DNA of 64,000 nt from Crocodylus rhombifer (taxonomy: Eukaryota > Chordata > Crocodylia > Crocodylidae). The DNA is taken from the NCBI GenBank assembly GCA_038503035.1, contig JAVSML010000041.1, positions 730,378 to 794,377 on the forward strand, given 5' to 3'. Numbering within the stretch: position 1 is the first letter of the stretch; the number at the start of each line of letters is the position of its first letter. The notes beneath the pieces were generated by a model, which was not told the DNA's origin, searched no databases, and was given only the letters and a program-made list of their open reading frames with translations. The position numbers were made by a program, and so were the translations under genes. Positions 13,201 through 27,080 of the stretch are shown in pieces.

Positions 13201-16200
13201 GTAAGTGATTTACTGGTACATGCACAGCACCCACATTAAGCTCTCCAGAGAGGCAGGAACGCCCTCAGTGCTACACTACTTCTGAACTATAAGGTACAGC
13301 ACTCCATACAGCCATAATGGAGTGCTTCAGACACGGCCTTTATTTAAAAAAAAACAAAACAAAACCCAACAATGTCACTGGCTTTCTGAACAGTTTCAGG
13401 TCTTTGCCTAGAAGGCACGGCAGGTCTTCAGAGCTCTCCTGACACCTGGTGTTCAGAGTCCAGTGTCTGCTGCAGCAAATAGATGCCTCCCTTGCAGGAG
13501 GCACTTTTTAAATACTGATAAATCTGGACTGGCCAGTTCCACCTTGTCAGCGCTTAGACATGTTGCATTTCAGGTTCTACTCAACTAGTTGGGCAAACAA
13601 CAAAAGGATGGTTTTATTGAGCTGGGGGAGCGCCCCAACTTCCTCGAAGTGCTTACCCAGAGAACCTCTGGGCTAGTCTAAGACACCAGAATACAAAATT
13701 ATTTAATGACACCTTTCCATCCTAGCACACAAGCTGAGGACTGCGAAAAAAAAAATCACATCAGTGCACTTTTCTATGGAAAAATCTTCCTAGCATTCCA
13801 AGCCAGCCAGAGCAGATAACACAATCATATGTTCACAGAAAACTAGGGTTCGCAGGGACCTCCAGAGGTCATCTAGTCCAGTGCTTCTCAACCTTTTTGT
13901 ACCAGGATCTATCTATAAACTTCAATGGCCAGTCCCAACCCAGTACCCCTCAGTCCTGACCTGCTACCCCCAGGGCCCAGCCCCCACAGCATATGGGGCA
14001 GTGGGTGGGCGTGTGGGGCAAGCAGCCCTTTGCACGCTGAAACTCTGCCAGCCTACAAGGGAAAAGCCACAGTTTCCCACATCTATCTCCTTTAAAAGAA
14101 ACCCCATTTTTAAAGTTTGTTCATGACCCTTTCATACATTCCTGTGACCCACACGTTGAAAAACCCTGATCTAGCTTATCCCACCACAAGTAAAGGGTCC
14201 AAACACATACATTTATACCAGTGTAATCTACTTTTGTACCAGCATAAAATGTGGAGCAGACATGGGACACCCAGCACTTTACCACTGTAAATCACTATTC
14301 TAGTGTAAAAATGTTACCCACTGGAAGAATCAGGAAGAACTATACACCAGTGTTTGGGCCACGCATCTTCAAACTTGAGTCTGCCATTCCACAGCCCATT
14401 CTCAATGCCAACATGTTACTGCCAGCTCCCCCATCCAGTAGCAAGGTGCTCTGGATAGCTGTGTCTCTACAGGAAACAAACTACTATGGAGTTTACAACA
14501 GCAAACTGACCATTGTAAGTTGGTTTTATTCTTTCACCCAAAGCCTGCCAGTACAGATTAAAGCCAGCAGCAAAAATAGAAGTGCCCATTTATCATGCTG
14601 TTAGCCAGCAGCACAACTACAGGTAGGTGGGTAGGGCACAAGTCCATGGGCACTAAGGAGGAGGGGGAAGAGATACCAAAATAGAGGCAGAGGGTCTGGC
14701 AGTAACCATAAAGGAACCCACATGGGGCTGGTGCCAGCTTACTTCCAGGAGAGGCCGCTGCTGCAGGGGGAGGTGGCAATGGTGTGGCCAACTGTGGTGG
14801 TGTGACAAATTAAGCCTAATTGTCTCCTTTTCCTTTTGCTGCCAAATTTTGGGTAATTAGCAAAACACATTGCCCAGTATAAATGCCAGTGATGCTAACC
14901 CCTGCAGGAGTGGCTTGCCCTGAATACCAGGTCCATCAGTCATGCCTCTGCTTTTAGTACCCTCTATACAACACAATAGCAAAGAAGGGAATTCATATTG
15001 CATACTTTGAATGTCTTCAAATCCATCCCAGAAGTCCCCTACTGTAGCTCCTGTGATAATTTCATTGGTTCTGCAGTTAACTAGATCTACTTCCTGCTGG
15101 CCAAATTCCTTTCTGAAGGACTCTGGTTTCCACAGCTCCGGGTTTAATTTGTGATGCACTCCAGACACCATTACAGGCTAACAAAAAAAAAAAAAACACA
15201 CATTAAAGGAAAATTAAAAATATTCTTTGTAAAGAGGTTTTACAAATTCAGTTGATTTTTAAAACAACATACATATTTAGGCAAAGCTTCAGAGTATAGA
15301 AGTTACAACGACAAATGCTATAGACTATGCCAAATTTAATTTGGAAAAAAGACTATTTTTTCTTTTAGGGTGATAAATTGTTATCTTCTCTCAATTTTTT
15401 TCCTGGACACTGGTATTTTTAGAGTACAAGTGAGTAGGCATTGTTTAATTAGGTTGCTATGCTAGAATTATGTAGCATGTTCCTGTTTTCAGGGGTGTTG
15501 TTCACTTCCAAGAGAGAAGTTTAAATACTGTGCTGATTTAAGTGACACTCTCCATGCTGGAGGGAAACAGAGAAGACACCAGTAGCAACATCTTAATTCA
15601 CTCCTTTGTTGCCTCAGAAGACAGAAGCAGCAAACTTTTCAAAATACATTTAGACTCTTTCAAAGAAAAAGGTATTCTGTGAGACACAAGATGGTCACAG
15701 GGCAATGTCTGAGACCCTGCCTGCCAAGCAATCAGTTTTTCAGAAGACAGACCAAAGAGGTTCAAACTCTCAGACTTGAGTCTGTGGCAAGTATTTTGGT
15801 ATATAATCTACTCCCCAGTAACATGCACATAACATTAAAAGGAACTGTTGTAGTTGCTTATAAGCAATGGTACAAAGCCTTGTGATAGACAGCCAACATC
15901 TGGTCTAGGAAACCAAATCACAATAGGGGCCACTAATCTATTTCAATAAGATGTATCAAAATAAAATGCACAGGATATTTTAATGGATAAATGAACTAAA
16001 AATTCTAAAGATCAAGGCATTTCATATTACTCAACGTACTTAACAGCCATATGACAGAGACAGTTAGGGATTATTATACCCACAATGCTTTCTGACAAAG
16101 CAGCATAACTAAACAGAAAGGGTGAAGGGAAATACCAGTCACTGCCAGATGTTCAGCCTTCGTTCTGAGAAGTTGTAGTTTCTAGTCATAGAGCCTATTT

Positions 16201-19200
16201 CCTAAAGATCTTTCTGGTGACTAGTGCTCAGAAACCAGTGATTTTATTATTATAAAACCTAGGCAGGCAATACTACCCCTCTCTCCACAAGATGATCCCC
16301 CCCACCCCCGGTTCACTGGAAGAAACAGTACATTACTTTGACCTGGCTCTGCAACGTCTGTATAGATTGTAGATTGGGCACTTCACCGGGGCTTTTTGGT
16401 GCTTATATCTAACAGCTGATTGAATCATCTGTTATATAAAAAGTGCCAAAAAATCCCCACTAAAGCACCTGATTATACAGAGGTTGGGCAAGCTGGGTCC
16501 AACTAATGCAGTACCTCTTCTAGGCATGTGCTAGGCTCAACACGGGGGCACACCAAGTATAAAGTAAAGCATTGGATTTTTTAAGGTCTGTAAGCAGCCA
16601 ATGTGTATAAGACATTACCTGCCCCTGCTTCCAGCATTCCCTGAAGACATTCCAGTTGCTCTCGTTGTTGGGATCTTGGAGACACAGCAAGCGGTTATCA
16701 CATAACCAATAGTGGGGAGTATCAAAGCCCATTATGGTAGGCTTTATAGTCAATCCTTGAGGCTTCTTAGGCACATCTGTAACTGTTCTATTTTGCACCA
16801 AAGAGGCAAAAATATCATCAAGGACCTTGGGTGTATTCTTGAGGCCATTCTCAGTCTAAATTTAGTAAGAGAAAAGGAAAAGATGTTAACATTTGCCTCA
16901 GTGCCGTCTTGCCACTTGTCAAAATGCTGTTTGTTCTGCAAAAAAAATGTAACACTGCAGTTGTGTTTTTGCCAACACATTTTTCACTTCCCAACCTTTT
17001 CACCTAAGCCTATACTTTGGGTAGGGAATATTCTTCTCTCAGAAGAATCCTAGGGCTGCATGGTAGTGGATTTGGTTGGGCTTCTGGCCTGCTCGACTAG
17101 GAAAACAGACAGAGACCAGAAGTGCTGATACTGCTTATTTCAGTTATATGTTCTGAGTTAAGGAATTCTGTATGCCTTGTTTTGTCTTGATATATTACCC
17201 TGTGCATGTATGTTTTCTTTAAGTAAACCGTCTGTATGTCTGTGTGTAATTTACTATTGTTTTGTTTCTCCAAGCTCATATTTTTTTCTCTTTCTCTGTC
17301 TTAAGTATAAATATGCTTGTAAACTTACAGAGTTTGAGAAATCCTTTGAAACAGACAAGTGGGCGATTCCCCTTGCTGTATGGAATTCTCCCCGTGACCA
17401 CAGTATAGCCTTAAATAAAGAAAAGCTGGCTCTGTCAGTTCTGATTCAACCACAACGCAAAGTTCGATTTCTTCCACAGCTTGAATGGACCTCAAGAGGT
17501 CATTTGAATTGGGGTGGAAGATTCAACTAAGATGTGCTACTCCTAAACCTTCCCAATACACCTTAGTTTCCCTCTACAGTATTTTATCATAAGTAAAATT
17601 TGGATCTTAGCTCCACCTGGGCAAAGCTGCAGAAGTCCATGAGGTATGGCATCGAGCAAGGATTTATTTCTCTTACTGCATGGAAGTCAGTGAGGTTTCA
17701 CTGGTGAAGCCCAGGGAGCTTTCAATCCACTATTTCAAAAGTAAGCATATTACACACACTTTATACCTGCATACATGGAGTTGAGCAGCCTACAATCCAT
17801 GCTGCTTACTCAAGGAGATTGCCCTCAAGGAGAAGCCAAACTCAGATCTAGTTGAAGATTCCTTTGGAAAGCTCTCAGACACTGCCTGAATGCACATTAA
17901 TCAGTGAATGGGCTGCATCTCTCAACTAGGGACTGTCTAGAAGCACTGCCTGGCTCAGAGTCCTTTACAAAGCAAGGATTAATGGCAGTGTGGGTCACTG
18001 GCTGTACTCCAGAAAGGCTGCAATGGGGGCCTGCAGTGTGAATGCATCTGACAGATAAACCTGATTCCTCCAACTAAATTATTTTTTCCTTGTTTATTTA
18101 CTGTGGCACATGCCTTGTGAGATTAGAGCAGCACTGCTGGGGAAAACTGGAACATCTGGCTTCACAACCACAAGAGAAATGAAGTAATGCCAGAGTCCTG
18201 GGATACCTTTCCTCCGGAGGAGTTCAGTAGGTTCCGCAGGAAACCTGTGCTGTTGTTGCTGCTCACGGGAGTCAATATTGCACTGTTGAACGTCTGCAAG
18301 GCTGTTGTTGGCTTCGCAAATGTGGGGAGGGACTGAAGAGGTTTGTGTTCATTCTTTAAGGCAGAGGGCAGGACTTTCTCTGAAAAAGGGAAAAAGCCTC
18401 CACTGAAACAAGAATTGTTGTTTGAACCTATACAACTATGTGCCAGAATCTGAAGCCCTGTATTTAATATAAATGTAAATATATGCACCTTAAAAAGGTA
18501 GCCTGTTTCTTACATACTCTGTTGCCAAATTACAATACAGTTAGGTTCAATACAAGACACTTCTGCTTATGCCATTTTTAAAAAGTGCTAGTTAGTGTAT
18601 AAAATAGAAATGAGTTCACTATTAACACCAGCAGATAGTCTTCCCATTACCAAAAGCCCAGGCTAGTAAAACAACATGACACTTAATACTTTTGCAAAAT
18701 TGACTATGCTTCTGATCACTAAGATATGGCTGTCCAACTGGCAGCCCACAAGGGGTTGAAGTTTTGCCTCTACATCCCCGCCTCCCTTACCCCCTAGGCT
18801 CCCACTTGGCCTTCTCCATGACTGCACTAGCAACTAAGGTTTCTAAGTTTCCCCTTCCTTCCCTACTTGCCCAGAGGGCAAGGCAGCATGGCACAGCTCC
18901 CGGTTCTAGGGCAACCCAGGGCTAATGATGGTAGGCCACTTATTTTCTCAACCAGAGTACTGTGGCACCCTGAGGTGCCACTAGATCTTTTGAAGAGGTT
19001 TGACAGAAAGAATTTAGCACAGGCTCAGGTTTGTTCCTACCCAACTGATCCCCCAGCCCCTCTGCAAAAAGGTACGCACTGTATTATATAAATTGGTCTT
19101 TGAAATTGGGTGCCACTCAGTTCACAAACCTACAGAGTAACTCGAGTCTAAAAGGTGCCTTGAGTCAATAAAACGTTGAGATTTGTATTTCCTGGGGAAG

Positions 19201-22200
19201 GAGGAATAAGGAAGGAAAAGCTATTCTCTTCCTCAAAACTGCAATTCATGTACTGTGCTAGATTAAGTTAGTTTAAAAAAAAAAAACTTGATTAAATTCC
19301 TCCTCCTGGACAGCTGTAGCCTACAGCATATAGTTTTCTGAAGTGTCCAAGAAAAAAAATGTTTCTGAAAATGCCCAGAAGATGTAGAAGTCTAAATCAC
19401 ATTTCCAAAAACTGACTTGAGTAAAATTTTCAAGATATGCCTAAGCAATAAAGATACCTCCACAAGACAATGAGTTGTTAGTTAGGGCTGGCCTTGTGAA
19501 ACCCTTACCCCAGTAAGTAGGGACAGCTTTAGTAAATCCTGCTGATAGGACTAACTAAGTCATTAACTACTGATAGTAATGCAAGGCTTTTTTTTCCTCA
19601 CAACTTTACCTTTGTTTTCTTTATTCACATTTCCACTTGTTAAGCCAGCCAGCCAATTTAAGGAAGAAGTATTAACTGAAGAGACTAGTTTACTTCCAAC
19701 CATTGGTTTTATAGGAGAATCACAGCTAGTACCTAGTGGGCCTAGGACAAAATTATTCAGATGTGTGGATTTTTCTCCAGGTACTAAATTCTGCAAAACA
19801 AAAGTGAAGACTTATATTAAAAGAGACATCCTCCTTTAGGAAGGAAGGGGGAGGAACCCACACACAGAAGCACAATTACAGCTCCCAATTCTTTTGCAAG
19901 GAAAAAAATACAAACACCCTCCACTTCCCAATTCAGTTCACAAAACCCCAGAACACCCATACTTTAGCTTTTATGAAACACCAAATTTCTACTAAAGATC
20001 AATCTATTGCCTTTAATCTTTTTTAGCAACTTTTTTAGACTACTATGAATTCCAAAAAAGGTACTGGTTTCCAGATTTTGTTCATTCACAAATGAATGCT
20101 ATATTTACTTTTCGTTAAAGAAACAGCATTCACATTCACTAAAAGTTTAGTCTAGTTACTGTAAACAAAATGCACTCTACCACCAACAGCCAATTTTTCC
20201 TGTCATGGCCATTAAGACTAAAATTAGCTATACTGCCTTATATTATTCTTTTCTTAATTTTTAGAATCCTCAAGGCAAACTTTTTTTTTTTTTTTATTTT
20301 CTAGGAATTTCACATGAATTTTGCTTTCAAGAATTCTGAACCATTTATTCCTTTTTGCATGCCAGTCTTCTGTCATTAATGAGGGTACAGATAAAGGTAA
20401 CTTGAACCATTCCAAAAATGTCACCAATTGGCTGACCAGGTCTGGGGGAAGTGGGGGAGGATGACAACACATGGTGGTTTCATTTGGGGATGGGGAGGGT
20501 GGAACTGGGTACTTTGGGACTTCCCAGTCTCCACCTCACCGAGGCTTAGAAAAGACTCATTGGAAAGCTGTTCAAGTACCTTGCAATGCCACAGAGATAT
20601 GTGCATGCAGGGTACAACCTGTAGGGCAGGGCTGGCTGCAAGAGTGCAGCACAGCAGGCCAGGAACAATCAAAAGTTGCTTGCAGAAATTAAAAACTAGC
20701 ATTTTAAACTTGATGCACTTCCGCAGCAAGCCCAGAGCATACCCAGAAGAGGCAGTGTATTAGATGGCCAGCTCACCCAACGTCTGTATAGATCAGGCAC
20801 TTTAGTGGGACTTTTCTGGCACTTTTATCTAATAGCCAATTGACTCAGCTTTAGATAAAAGCCCTGCTGAAGCACCTGATCTATACAGACACTGCGGAGC
20901 TGGATCAAAGTAACATGCAGCTTCTTTCAGTAAAGCTCGGGGTTTGTTTGGGGGTTTTTTTAGACATCTGCAAGCAGCCTAACAGGCTATTCCACTTCAC
21001 ACTGGCTGCCAATTCCATGCTCATTCTATTCTATGAAGTGTGCATTATACAACAGCTTTGTTCAAGCCCCACCACAGGTGTTAACAGGCACAATCATCCA
21101 CCCAGCACAAGTAGGGGGCCACAAAGCTGCCCTCCTCCGGCACCTGACTACACCCCCCTTCCAAATAAGCCTGGGACCCCCCCCAACAGGGAAGTGAAAC
21201 TGCCATGGAGGCTTTCTGCTTCCCCACCCCTACAGACTGTGGTCTCTGTGGGCAATAGATCTTTGGGCAGAGTCCTAGCTGCATCCCAAAGCAGTCCTGC
21301 ACAGGTTTTGGAATGGGAGGGACGGGGGGCAGTGAGGAACAGTGCAGTTTGGGATACCTGGATGATTGGCCAGACATTACGTATGTAATGTTCCATGTCT
21401 GGACATAATAGAACTGGTTCAAGGACTGGCTCAAAACAGTATCAGATTTTCCTGCTGTGATTTTGAAACGTTCCAGGAAAGGTAAACTGGTCTGAAGTAG
21501 CGTGCACGTCTAGACTCTTGGGGGTTTAGTGCAATACTGAGAATGTTCCAAATACATCTGTCCATACACCGAGGGAAGCTGAACTAGAAAAAGTAAACAT
21601 GCGTAAGCCAAAATTGCCAAGAAGGATTTTCAGAAGTGGTCAGTATTGGCCTAAACTCCACTCCACATAGAAATCAACCACCGTCTTCAATGGGGATAGC
21701 ATTAGACCAATACACAGCACTTTTGTAGTCTTGCCCATATTTTACAGAAGATAGTGGAAAAAGAATTGTAAAAAGTCAGAAGCAGTACCTGTTTTGCATC
21801 CTCCTTTAAGGTCGGCTTTGATAGTGCCTTGAACTGTTTATTTGCACAAGGACAATTTGCTTTTATTCCCCATTTTGTTCTTACAGAGTGAACAATGTCG
21901 CCAACATCATAGAGAGCTAAAATGATAAATCATTAATGAACTCATAGCTAAAGCAAGTGTAAATGATATCAAGAATTCAACAATATTGCATATGCCACAA
22001 TTCAAAGATAAAGAAGAAACAAGCATCTGAAGAACAGATTTATCTGCACAGCTCTAGTTTTACAACTTCTATTTAAACTACCAAAGAAACACTAACATGC
22101 CAACTGCAGTTATCTGCATAAAATGCAAGACAAAAATTGTACAGCCAGACTGCAAATATGGTTTTTGACCATTTACCAGCCTGTATTACTCAAATCACTA

Positions 22201-25200
22201 CCTTATTCAAGTATCTGTTAAAGACCAAACCCAATGCTCATGAAGTCTGACTTCCCAGGCATTGAATCAGGCCCTATAATTTGCAAACAGAAAGCTTAGT
22301 ATTCTTGCACACGCTTCCATAAATAATTACAATACCTTTTCCAGGAATTATCTGTGTAGGCATTAGACTCTCCGGTTCATGCAACTGACCCTTCACACAT
22401 TTAAACCAGTTGAATGTCTCAGATACACCATCTGAAAGCAAATTAACATGCTGACTGACTGTTTAATAAGAAAAAACCCAAACACACACACACACACACA
22501 CCCCTACCCCAAACCAACACCCCCATTTCTTCTTTCAGTAAAATACAGATTACACATTTATAAAATGATTTCCATTAAGTCCCTTCTTCCATTAAACTTA
22601 ACTGTTCAAAACACAAGTTTTCTTTAAAGAGAATAATGTTACCTTGATGCAAGCTTTTCTTTTTCATCCGATAACAATCCACGCATACTACAAAACCACA
22701 CTTGGGACAAACCCAGTGAAGGTTGAAAATTGTTGTGTCACAGACATCACACATTTCTCGAACTCCATGGACAGCACGCTTCCAGGCTACCTGCTCTGAG
22801 GTAAGTGACAGTAAAAATATAAGTTAGTATGTTAGACATAATGGAATAGTTGTCTATAGTTTAGTTCCTGTGACCATGCTTGATTTCAGTAGTGCAACAC
22901 AAGCTAGCACTGTCATATCAAGTGGCAATCAACGGATCCATGGTCTCAGTTTCCTATCTGTGTCTAGCTATCTCTCCGTCCATCCTTCTGTGCCACCCTG
23001 TATTAGCTGCTGGCTACCTCTGTATTATGAAGGTATCAGGGTACCTAGTTATGAAGTTGCACCCCTTGCTTTAGTCACACCTGAATTCCAATTGAATCAT
23101 CTGCAATTTTTAGGATGTGAGAATAAAATCAAGATTCTTAACATGCAGGCCCAATTCCTGTAAGACAAAACTTTTAACTCAGTGCTTCAACACCAAATCA
23201 CTTTTTATAATCAAAGTCAGACTAGGAGGCCACTGGATCCAAAGCAGTTTTTCTCAGCCTCTATCAAATAATTAAAAGATTCCCTCCCCACTTTTTATTT
23301 AATTCCATTAAGTCAGTGGTATTTAAAGAAAAACAACAACATACACCCCCCCCACAATGCAACCTTAAAGCAGGTGATTTGCAAAACTTGCTGATCATTG
23401 CAGATACTTGGCATAATATACCTTTAAGCTACTCCTCTCTTTGAGCAAGAAAGTAAATGTCACCTATGCCTATGAATGGCAAATCTCATGACAAGAGACT
23501 GAGCACAGAAATGGCTGCCATGGCATTATTATACTTGTACATAAGTGACCTGAAAAAGAAAGGTCCAGGATAGGAAGGACTGGCACTTGTCAAAACTTTC
23601 TCACACCCCTGAGGAAGAATTCATAAGCCCACAACTGGGTTTAAAACAGCTTGAGTTTTCAACATGCGTAATAAATGTTTAGCAAAATGAGCGATTTGTG
23701 AAGCTAGTTCCAAAAGAAAGAAAACAACTTTCAATCGCATCATTTCATCACGTTCTGCATGCACCTCAAACTGGGGAGTTTTAAACCACTGCCAACGTAG
23801 ACTTAAGAATCAATACAAAGTTTGGTTCCTGTCTCTCAACCTGGAAGGTCAGGTTTCTGTAGCTACTGCTGGAATCGATACCAGAAGTCTCATCAATTGC
23901 AGAAGGTGCAGGATAATGCCGCGATCCTAAAGAGATTAGATAAGACCCTCAAAGAGTCTAAACAGGACCTGCTTCAGAAACTGAAAATACACCTTAAGTC
24001 CAAATCCATGCTAGTTTTAGAACACAAATATAAATCCCAGAGAGGCCGATTAGTAGACAGAGGACAAGCAAGGCTGTTAAGAGTACCAAATATATGGTGA
24101 TGACATCCATATATAAAACATACAAAAGAACCCAGGCAACCATTCTCCTATACTTCTTATTACACAAAGATAACTACAGGGGGAAGAACCGCCCCGCACA
24201 CACGCAGTTTAACTGCAATTCTACCCTGAAGAGCTACTGTGTAGAAACTAATGGAGTCCCTTGTTTTTGCTTTTTTCAAACTGAAAGTATGCTGATGGTG
24301 CAATAAAAACATTTCCAGGCTAGGTTATCACTTGAACTCTCTTTTCATTGCTACACCTCCCAGGAGGTCATGCAAGTGAACCCGACTGAAACTTAAACTA
24401 TTTTATGGGGACTTGATCCTGCCCCACTGAGGTCAAGTAGCCAGCATGGAACTCAATAAGCAAGATTCAGACTTGATGCACAAGAAAAGGACACCACTCC
24501 ATTCAGCCATGCAGGTCCAGCATGGCTATTCATCACTAAGTTGGAAAGCCTGACTGATTATACACAGGCAACAGGTAAATATAGAGCATGGAAAGCACCT
24601 TTTACCTTCTGCACTTCTAGTCTCTCTCTGGAACAGGAGGGGTTGTCAGACCAATTCAGAGTAAGAGTACAGGAACCATTTTGTTTCTTTTCAGCAAAGG
24701 GAATTTAGAATGCCTGAATGATGATTAGGGTTCATAAATACTGTATAGTTGCATCCATAAGGCTAGTAGTACTGCTTCCCTCTACTGAGAATTAAAGTAA
24801 GTATTAAGTCTCACTAGCAATACCACAGTCACACAATCCCTTTCCATGAAGGATGGAAAGATTTATTTTAAAAGTCCTTTATTTTGTTTTACAAAAGCGT
24901 TATTCTTACTGTGTGGTTCTATAGTAGACATGAACTCCTTTTCAGATATCACCAGCTGGCAGAAGTGGTCTCCAATGTTGGCTAAAACATACTTTGCAGT
25001 GTCCAGATCTAGACCCATAACGTTTTTTGACAGTGGCAGCCACAAGCCAATAGCCTCCGGGTCATATTTGTTGGGAGTTAAGAAACCTGCTTCACGTAAC
25101 AAACCATGTTTATTAAACTGAAGCCTGGAAAAGGGGAAGACAACCACATACTCTATTAGTTCATTTTCATTCATTTTGATCAGCATGTTAATTTGTGCAT

Positions 25201-27035
25201 TCATATTAACCAACAATGCTAAGCAGTTCAATGATTACTATTAATCAGTATCAACTGCTCACTACTGTAACAGTTTAGTGTAATTAAACCCTGATAGTTT
25301 GGAAAGAAATACAGAACGTTAGTTTTTGCTTGGATCTTAAGAATAAAAAGCAACAGGTCTCAAGTAGGTTTGCAAAAATATGACCCTTTAAGGCTGTAAG
25401 AAAAAGAGACTGTTCATTGTACTAAATGCCAGAGTGTGCACTGTTAACTCAAACCTAACCTAAACAAAATAGAATATTCCTAAACTAATGAAATGTAATC
25501 ACAACTTGAATTGAAAGAAGCCCAACGAAACAATTAACCCTTACTTTCCAACTTATACCTTTATTCAGATTTTCCTGTAGGAAGTTCAGAATAAATGCTG
25601 TTAAAACTACCAACAAGAAAGAAAATCAGACTGCTTATTTTGAAACAATTTATATGCCCCATACATGAAACAGTTCAAAGACAGCTGCTTCTGAAGTAAA
25701 GTGACAATTTCCAATGCAGATTTTGTACAATGGAGGAAATCCTTGCTCTCAAGTCCCTTGCCAAAAAGCTTTACCTATGAAACACACTTTTCCATAGCAC
25801 CACAATACTTTTCCATGTGTGCAGAAAGACTGAACAAGACCTCTTTTTTAAAGGTCTAATTGACAAGACTTCTAAAACAACTCATATTATGGGCAAGACA
25901 AGCAAGCATGGTTTGATTTTTTTACCACGGTCTCACATTAGACAGGTAACGTTGCAACATATTAAAAAGCTGCCATTCAGACATAAAACCACAGGTTAAA
26001 AAAATATTGCTCTTAAAGTCCTTTGCTGTTACGTTGCCCTTTTCCCTTGCTTCCTCTTTCTGTTGCCCCTCCCCTGTAGCTGTCAGGGCTATATTTCTGC
26101 AACTACACATCCAGAAAAAAAGTCAATACTTTGTAACACAGTGGGAGAATTCTCCATCCCAAGGTTTCTCTGGGATCTCCTGACAAAGGGTGTTTGTGCC
26201 CAAAAGCTTACGAAGAACTTTTTCCAACTATTTAGTTGATCTAATAAAAGATATCACACCTACCCAAAGAACCTTGCCTGCCTACGTCCTTAGACCAACA
26301 CAGCTACAACCTATAACCCTGCAAAATCAGCCCTAGTCTCATAAAACCCATTTGCAGAACATCATCATACACATGCATAAAAATTCAACTCACCTCCTGA
26401 AGTGAAAGAATCTGCAGAAGACAGTGGAGTCTCTTTGCTCTTTGTTTTTCCGGTAGCTGTCCAGGCGACATTCCCGGCACTTATGCAAGTGAGGTGCAAT
26501 GTTATTGCAGGAACCATCCTGTAAAAATGCTTCCCCACTTTGTTGCAGCTTCTTAACTTTACTGGCATCTGCCAAAATTGACTTGCGAACAATTACTGCA
26601 GGAAAAGCAGGTGCAGACTGTGAATCCGAATGACTAAAAAAAATGCGTTCACATGCTTGCCTGCCTTATACATTTCTGCTAAGTTCTCTACTTGAGCTGA
26701 AAAATCAAAAATTTTACACAAAGTTTCATAAATTCGTAGAAGCTAGGGTCGAAAGGGACCTCAACAGATCATTGAGTCCAAGAGTTGATCAAAGAGCATA
26801 AGCATCTTTAGAAGAGTTACTGGCACCGTTACAGCCTCACTTTTTCTACAGCTATACGATTTACCCCTTCCTGAATAACTAAGCCCCGAGATGTCAGACT
26901 TTTTTTTTTTTTTTTAAGTGTACTTAACTGCATGAAGTGTTAATTAAAGCACCACCTGCTAATTTCAGTCTGAAAATGCCTCTTAGCAATATGAGCCAGC
27001 CTATTTCTGTTACTGCCCTCCCTCTGCTTGCCACC

Positions 27036-27080
<45 letters not shown>

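Noticed and set aside
18200..18207. GTATCC donor after exon 17 as a U12-type (minor spliceosome) intron
   Set aside because: Lacks the TTT continuation of the U12 donor, and no U12 branch-point match is seen before exon 18.
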